In this document: positions 6,671-10,480 of the stretch, piece by piece
Layout of the letters: each line of letters starts with the position of its first letter
Numbering within the stretch: position 1 is the stretch's first letter
Assembly: GCA_036443405.1 (NCBI GenBank)
Contig: JAZFYD010000140.1
Span: forward strand, 1 to 10,480
Source: JAZFYD01 sp036443405
GTDB taxonomy: Bacteria > Planctomycetota > PLA2
Length of the DNA: 10,480 bases
Reading direction: 5' to 3'
Made by a program: the position numbers and the translations under genes
The notes under the pieces: generated by a model
Seen by the model: only the letters and a program-made list of their open reading frames with translations
What the model was told of the DNA's origin: nothing
Database searches by the model: none

Positions 6671-8005
6671 TCATCGGGTGCCGCTCCCTCGAAACGCACG
6701 CAGCACGCCGTTCTCGACAACGAGGACCATCCTGTCCGCCGGCATCGCCGGAAACCTCACGCTGTCGACGGGAAGCCGCCAGAGAATCTCGCCTGTGTCT
6801 ATGTCGACAGCCCATGACCCGAAATAGACGATGTCGCCGAGGACGGTCGGCTGAACGGCGTCGCGAAACAGGTCCGGCTGCTTCGTTTCATCCGCGAGCG
6901 TGAGGATCGAGCTGCGGGCCACGATGCCCCACGTCCGCTCGCCGGCCTTGCCCATCATCACGATCGCACCGAGCCGATGCTGCGCGGGACGACTCGCGAA
7001 GTCCAAGAGGGCATGCGGAGACCAAAATTCCAGCTTGCCGTCGAGGTGTCGCCACCTGAACCCGGCGTCGGACCTTATGGTCTTTGGCGTGAGAAACGGC
7101 CAAGGCGTGCCCATGAAGATGCGTTTGCTCGTAATCATGAACCGGATCGAGCGTCTGTTCCGCCGCTCTTTGATGGGCCGGCCAGGGGACACCGTCTCCG
7201 CGAGTTCTCCGTTCGCGCGCCGGTAAGCGTGGAACGAGACCACCCCCGGTCTGGCGCCCATTCCGATCACAAAGTCTCCGAACACCCTGAGCCGGCAGAT
7301 CGGCGGAATGGGCTTCTTGATCCAGCGGCGTCTGCGCTCGCGCTTCCCCTTTGGCGGCGGCTTCAGTTCCTTTTTCTCTTTTTGCTCGGCCTCCCACTTT
7401 CGAAGCCGGGACCGGTAGTGACTCCACATCGGAACGACCCACACCGGCCAAGTCGAGCCGGGTTTCACACGGGCGAGATCTCCGTCGAAGTTGGCATAGA
7501 ACTCGAAGTCGTGGACCACCCAGTGGTGAAAGTGCCGGGGCTTACCGTCGATGCGCAGGCCGCGGAACTGCCAAATGACGTCGAGCTTGTTTCCCTTGAG
7601 CCTGTAAGCGTTGACCCTGCTCGGCTTGATCTCGACGAACGCGGCACCTCCGGAGACGAGGAGACCGGCTTCTTGTCGGAAGCCGTTGAGCTTTTTGGAA
7701 GCACGCACCTTCCCGGTGCGCAGATCGAACGCGACGAGTCTGGGGCCTTTGGCGACGACGAATCCAACGCCGTCCCACAAAACCGGCGGCGCCAGGACCT
7801 TCCCGAGATCGAGTTCCCACGCCTGCTCGATCTCGGTCACGATCGGCGCAGCGGCGCTTTTTCCGTTGCCTCCGGCATTACCGCCCCGGCCGGTCCAACG
7901 CGACGCGGGCGCAACCATGCCGTCGAGTTCGGCCGGAGGCTCCTCAGCGTGGACGGCGCGAACCAGCGTCAGCGAAAGCGCGCTGACTGCAATCCACCGC
8001 CGCAC
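6671..8005 (-). CDS. Secreted PQQ-propeller-like protein B
   Basis: The product has 444 residues. Residues 1-20 are a signal peptide (MRRWIAVSALSLTLVRAVHA), followed by a Gly/Ala/Asn-rich linker. From about 62 onward it shows beta-propeller blades of PQQ/quinoprotein type. One is KVLAPPVLWDGVGFVVAK with VAFDLRTGKV (69-100); another near the end is PTVLGDIVYFGSWAVD with TGEILWRLPV (386-413). No quinone or metal site is recognisable, so it is more likely a binding or structural propeller than a dehydrogenase. A strongly basic stretch at about 196-236, rich in Arg, Lys and Pro, interrupts the fold and is absent from paralogue A. The GTG at 8005 is chosen because it starts the signal peptide and overlaps the peptidase stop as TAGTG; the open frame running further upstream is a shadow of the peptidase gene. 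It is last in a coupled three-gene operon. Confidence 0.87.
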   Translation of the reverse strand: MRRWIAVSALSLTLVRAVHAEEPPAELDGMVAPASRWTGRGGNAGGNGKSAAAPIVTEIEQAWELDLGKVLAPPVLWDGVGFVVAKGPRLVAFDLRTGKVRASKKLNGFRQEAGLLVSGGAAFVEIKPSRVNAYRLKGNKLDVIWQFRGLRIDGKPRHFHHWVVHDFEFYANFDGDLARVKPGSTWPVWVVPMWSHYRSRLRKWEAEQKEKKELKPPPKGKRERRRRWIKKPIPPICRLRVFGDFVIGMGARPGVVSFHAYRRANGELAETVSPGRPIKERRNRRSIRFMITSKRIFMGTPWPFLTPKTIRSDAGFRWRHLDGKLEFWSPHALLDFASRPAQHRLGAIVMMGKAGERTWGIVARSSILTLADETKQPDLFRDAVQPTVLGDIVYFGSWAVDIDTGEILWRLPVDSVRFPAMPADRMVLVVENGVLRAFRGSGTR

Positions 8006-9660
8006 TACTTGCGCGCCTTGGGCCGCCAACCGTCGGCTACGTCCTTCGCGAACTGCTCCACCCGTTTGCCGAGTTCGGTTGCCGTGAGACCGAACGCCGC
8101 CATCGCATCGAGCTTCTCGGCGCGGCCGGTGTAGTAGTTGACGACGAAGTCGGCAAGGCGCTCGCGGTACTTCCCGTTCTCCGCGTGATAGAGGAACTGG
8201 CAGATCGCGGCGGACTGTTCGTAATAGAGCCGCGCCAGCGACTGGTTCCGCTCCCCCATGGCCCAGCGCCGCACCATCTTCATCCCGGGTTTCGAGGAGA
8301 GCGTCATCTGGTGCCGTTGGGTCATCGTGATGAGTTTCGGCCAATCGATGAGCTTCCCCGTCCCGGTCAGCGCATGGACGGTGTCGATCGAGGTGGCGCG
8401 CGCGTCGAAGAAATTCCACGTGCCGTTGTCGAGGTCGTACCGACCCTCCTCCATGAGCGTGGCGAATCCCTCGACCACCCAATACCCGGGAATGTTCCCG
8501 GAACGGCGACGCTGACTGTCGGCGAAGCGCGGGCAAAGTTCGTCGATCCAGTGGTGCGTGAGCTCGTGAACGAATGTGCGCGCGATCCGTCGCTCGGCGT
8601 CGCGGCCCTTGTGCCAGTAAAAACGAGAGAGCCGTTCCATCGGCGTGTAGTGCCCCGACGTCCACTCGAGAAACCCGGGGTTGCGCACCTCGCGCCCGGT
8701 TCCCGTCGTCGTCATGTATTCCTTCTGGCTCGCATACAGGAGTACCGCCAGTCCCTTCGACGCCCGGCGGAACGGCTTTTCGGTTTTGAAGATCTGTTCG
8801 AGCGCTTTGCAGGTCAGCTGCCCCCAGGCCAGACAGCGTCCGATCACCGCCGTGTCCTTGACCGGGGTGAACAAACGCACCGGCCCGGCGTCCACCTCGA
8901 AGATGTCCTTGCGCCAAACCGCCCGAAACCGGCTCAGATTCGCGGAACCCGTACCGATCTGAACGCCGGCCGGTTCGAGGTCGAGATGCCAGTCGAGCCA
9001 AAGGCGCGGGCCGCCGAGCGTGAACTTCGGATCCGCGACCTTCTTCAGGACCTGAAGCCCCTTGGCGTGTTTCGGCGCAAGCCGGAAAAGTTCGCGCAAC
9101 AACACGAGTGCGGTTTCCCGCTCGGACTCGATGTCCGCCTCGATGCGCTGCATCAGCAGGTTCGTGTACACCGTTGCGGTCCCGTCGAGCACCTTCCGCA
9201 CCTTCTCGACCTTGTCCTTGCGCGGCCCTGTCCGAAGCGTCTTCTTCTCGAGCTTCTCCAGGCGCTTCTTGAACTTCTCCGCCTTCTTGCCGCCGAAGCC
9301 GTCCCGCTGCGCGCGCTCGAAGACCTCCCTTACGAGCGCCTTGTCCAGCGACGCGTAGGCCGTATCGAGCACCGCGACCAGACGCTTTTTCCGTTCCCTG
9401 GCCGCGAGATACCGGTAGGCGCGCAGCCGCGCGGCCAGATCGGCGGAATGAAGATGGCTGCCGGTGTCCGTTTCAATGAGCGCGAACTGCGCGATCGCGT
9501 GCCGGCGCTCCGACTTTTCACGACCGGTGACGAACTCCTTCGTCTTCTTGTCGTAGCGGCCCTTCTCCAGGATGTTCCCGTCAAGCGTCACGGCGCGATC
9601 CGCGAACGCGGACACGGATGCGGACGCGAGCAGGAGCACGAACGCGAACACCCGACGCAT
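8005..9660 (-). CDS. Secreted HExxH metallopeptidase (gluzincin-like, DUF1570-like)
   Basis: The product has 551 residues. Residues 1-20 are a signal peptide (MRRVFAFVLLLASASVSAFA). Residues about 85-160 are highly charged and helical with coiled-coil character, rich in Lys, Glu and Arg. The catalytic region has the zinc motif HELTHHW (His365, Glu366, His369), followed by GYWVVEGFATLMEE. Glu397 there is the likely third ligand, the gluzincin arrangement in which Glu lies in a helix well after HExxH. This layout recalls the DUF1570/peptidase MA-like proteins common in planctomycetes; that family name is from memory, not a search. It should cleave peptide bonds outside the cytoplasm, substrate unknown. 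The ATG at 9660 is preferred over GTG 9663 because GGGAGG lies 7 bases before it. The start overlaps the upstream TGA as TGATG and the end overlaps the next GTG as TAGTG, so it sits between two paralogous propeller genes in a coupled operon. Confidence 0.87.
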   Translation of the reverse strand: MRRVFAFVLLLASASVSAFADRAVTLDGNILEKGRYDKKTKEFVTGREKSERRHAIAQFALIETDTGSHLHSADLAARLRAYRYLAARERKKRLVAVLDTAYASLDKALVREVFERAQRDGFGGKKAEKFKKRLEKLEKKTLRTGPRKDKVEKVRKVLDGTATVYTNLLMQRIEADIESERETALVLLRELFRLAPKHAKGLQVLKKVADPKFTLGGPRLWLDWHLDLEPAGVQIGTGSANLSRFRAVWRKDIFEVDAGPVRLFTPVKDTAVIGRCLAWGQLTCKALEQIFKTEKPFRRASKGLAVLLYASQKEYMTTTGTGREVRNPGFLEWTSGHYTPMERLSRFYWHKGRDAERRIARTFVHELTHHWIDELCPRFADSQRRRSGNIPGYWVVEGFATLMEEGRYDLDNGTWNFFDARATSIDTVHALTGTGKLIDWPKLITMTQRHQMTLSSKPGMKMVRRWAMGERNQSLARLYYEQSAAICQFLYHAENGKYRERLADFVVNYYTGRAEKLDAMAAFGLTATELGKRVEQFAKDVADGWRPKARK

Positions 9661-10480
9661 CACTCGGCCTCCCGTCCGCGAAACGCGCGGAGCACGCCGT
9701 GCTCGACGACAAGCACCAGGCCATCGGCCGGCACCGCAGGGAACTTCACGCGCGAAACAGGAAGGCGCCAGAGGATCTCCTCCGTGCCGAGGTCGACCGC
9801 CCAGGATCCGAAGTAGACGATGTCACCCAAGACGGTCGGGCGCACGCCGTCGCGAAACAGCCCCGGCTGCTTCTGCTCTTCGGCGTAGGTGTAGATCTTC
9901 TTCTCCTTGATGACGACCCACTTGCGGTTGCCTTGCTCGCCGGTCATGGCGACGGTCCCGAGACGGTGCTGCGCGGGCGGCTGATCGAAGTCCCACAGAT
10001 AAAGCGGCTTGGAGATGCGCACGCCGGTCTTCGAAACAGCCAGCTGCAGACCGATGTCGCTCCTGGATCCCTTTGCTGCGAGGACCTTCTCGGGCAACCG
10101 GATGAAGATGTGTTTCTCGGTGACCGTCAGTTGCGGCGGCGTCCGGTTGTTCTCTCGGGAGTAGACCTCGCAGCGATATCCGGCGGCCTGCTTTCCCGTG
10201 GAACGCCTGAGGGCGCTCACGAAAACGATGTGCTCGATGGCGGCGCCGCCCCCTACGAGCGTTACGGGCGTATTCCCGCCGGACTGGCAACAAAAGACAT
10301 AGTCCCCCAGTATGGCCGGCGACCCCTGGGGCTCGGAGTCGAGCGGCACGTGCCACAGCGGCCACCGCGTCCCCGGTTTCACGCGCGCGAGGTACCGGCC
10401 GAAGTACGCATACAACTCGTAATCGTGAACCACCCACGCGCCGGGTTTTCTGTGAGTCCCTTCGATGCGCAGCCCGCGGA
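9660..10480 (-). CDS. PQQ-propeller-like protein A, 5' end outside window
   Basis: This is a partial gene: 272 C-terminal residues are visible and the frame stays open to the right edge. It is a paralogue of the 6671-8005 product. By eye about 53 of the last 66 shared residues are identical (QPTVLGDIVYFGSWAVD versus RPTVLGDIVYFGSWAVD, then EILWRLPV and VLRAFRG). The match continues to the window edge: RGLRIEGTHR then WVVHDYELYAYF here, RGLRIDGKPR then WVVHDFEFYANF there. An internal GTG at 10433 would give a shorter reading, but homology upstream of it shows the gene continues. It lacks the basic insert of paralogue B. Two adjacent Cys occur in GDYVFCCQSGG; the equivalent place in B has GDFVIGMGARPG. 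By analogy with B, a signal peptide is expected beyond the edge. The TGA overlaps the peptidase start. Confidence 0.87.
   Translation of the reverse strand, partial: RGLRIEGTHRKPGAWVVHDYELYAYFGRYLARVKPGTRWPLWHVPLDSEPQGSPAILGDYVFCCQSGGNTPVTLVGGGAAIEHIVFVSALRRSTGKQAAGYRCEVYSRENNRTPPQLTVTEKHIFIRLPEKVLAAKGSRSDIGLQLAVSKTGVRISKPLYLWDFDQPPAQHRLGTVAMTGEQGNRKWVVIKEKKIYTYAEEQKQPGLFRDGVRPTVLGDIVYFGSWAVDLGTEEILWRLPVSRVKFPAVPADGLVLVVEHGVLRAFRGREAE
9668..9673 (-). promoter_or_regulatory. Shine-Dalgarno site for the metallopeptidase gene
   Basis: GGGAGG on the minus strand lies 7 bases before the ATG at 9660, inside the last codons of propeller A. It is the only strong ribosome binding site seen in the window. 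It decides between ATG 9660 and the adjacent GTG 9663, which would leave only four bases of spacing. Confidence 0.65.

Noticed and set aside
8006..9001. Upstream extension of the propeller B frame
   Set aside because: It lies inside the peptidase gene in another frame. The signal peptide begins at GTG 8005, which marks the true start.
8185..9816. Long plus-strand open frame of 543 codons
   Set aside because: It is antisense to the peptidase gene, which has a signal peptide and zinc motif. High GC makes long antisense frames common here, and this one shows no domain.

Overview
The window is a GC-rich bacterial chromosome segment packed with genes on both strands. There is one tRNA and nine protein-coding genes, one of them cut by the right edge. 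Gaps between genes are mostly under 60 bases, and no stretch over 300 bases lacks a gene. Only one clear Shine-Dalgarno site is visible. Secreted proteins are prominent: a lone PDZ protein, PQQ-type propellers, a DUF1570-like HExxH peptidase and a large unknown. That style would fit a planctomycete or a neighbouring uncultured lineage. This is an inference from gene style only; no marker gene is present to confirm it.

Left edge (1-249): two near-identical 35-base palindromic repeats, then a complete tRNA-Thr(UGU) gene on the minus strand with an encoded CCA end. Next, on the plus strand, come a small secreted PDZ-domain protein (250-708) and a secreted protein of unknown function (742-1710).

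Centre (1736-6648): a minus-strand gene encodes an unusual fusion of a WaaP/Kdo-type lipopolysaccharide kinase with a TIM-barrel glycoside-hydrolase-like domain (1736 to about 3898). Diverging from it is a tight plus-strand cluster: a GT4 glycosyltransferase, a membrane-anchored nitrilase-superfamily amidohydrolase and a KANL3/Tex30-type alpha/beta hydrolase. The spacings are 9 bases and a 4-base ATGA overlap, so this is probably one operon. The kinase and glycosyltransferase suggest work on cell-surface glycans. The roles of the two hydrolases in that setting are unknown.

Right (6671-10480): a minus-strand, translationally coupled trio. A PQQ-propeller-like protein (start outside the window) overlaps by one base a secreted HExxH metallopeptidase. 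The peptidase overlaps by one base a second propeller protein, clearly a paralogue of the first. An exported peptidase flanked by duplicated propeller proteins looks like a functional unit, but nothing here shows its substrate.

The most notable items are the kinase/glycosidase fusion, whose barrel seems to lack the usual acid/base Glu, and the propeller-peptidase-propeller operon. I see no CRISPR array, insertion sequence, phage gene or recognisable defence system.
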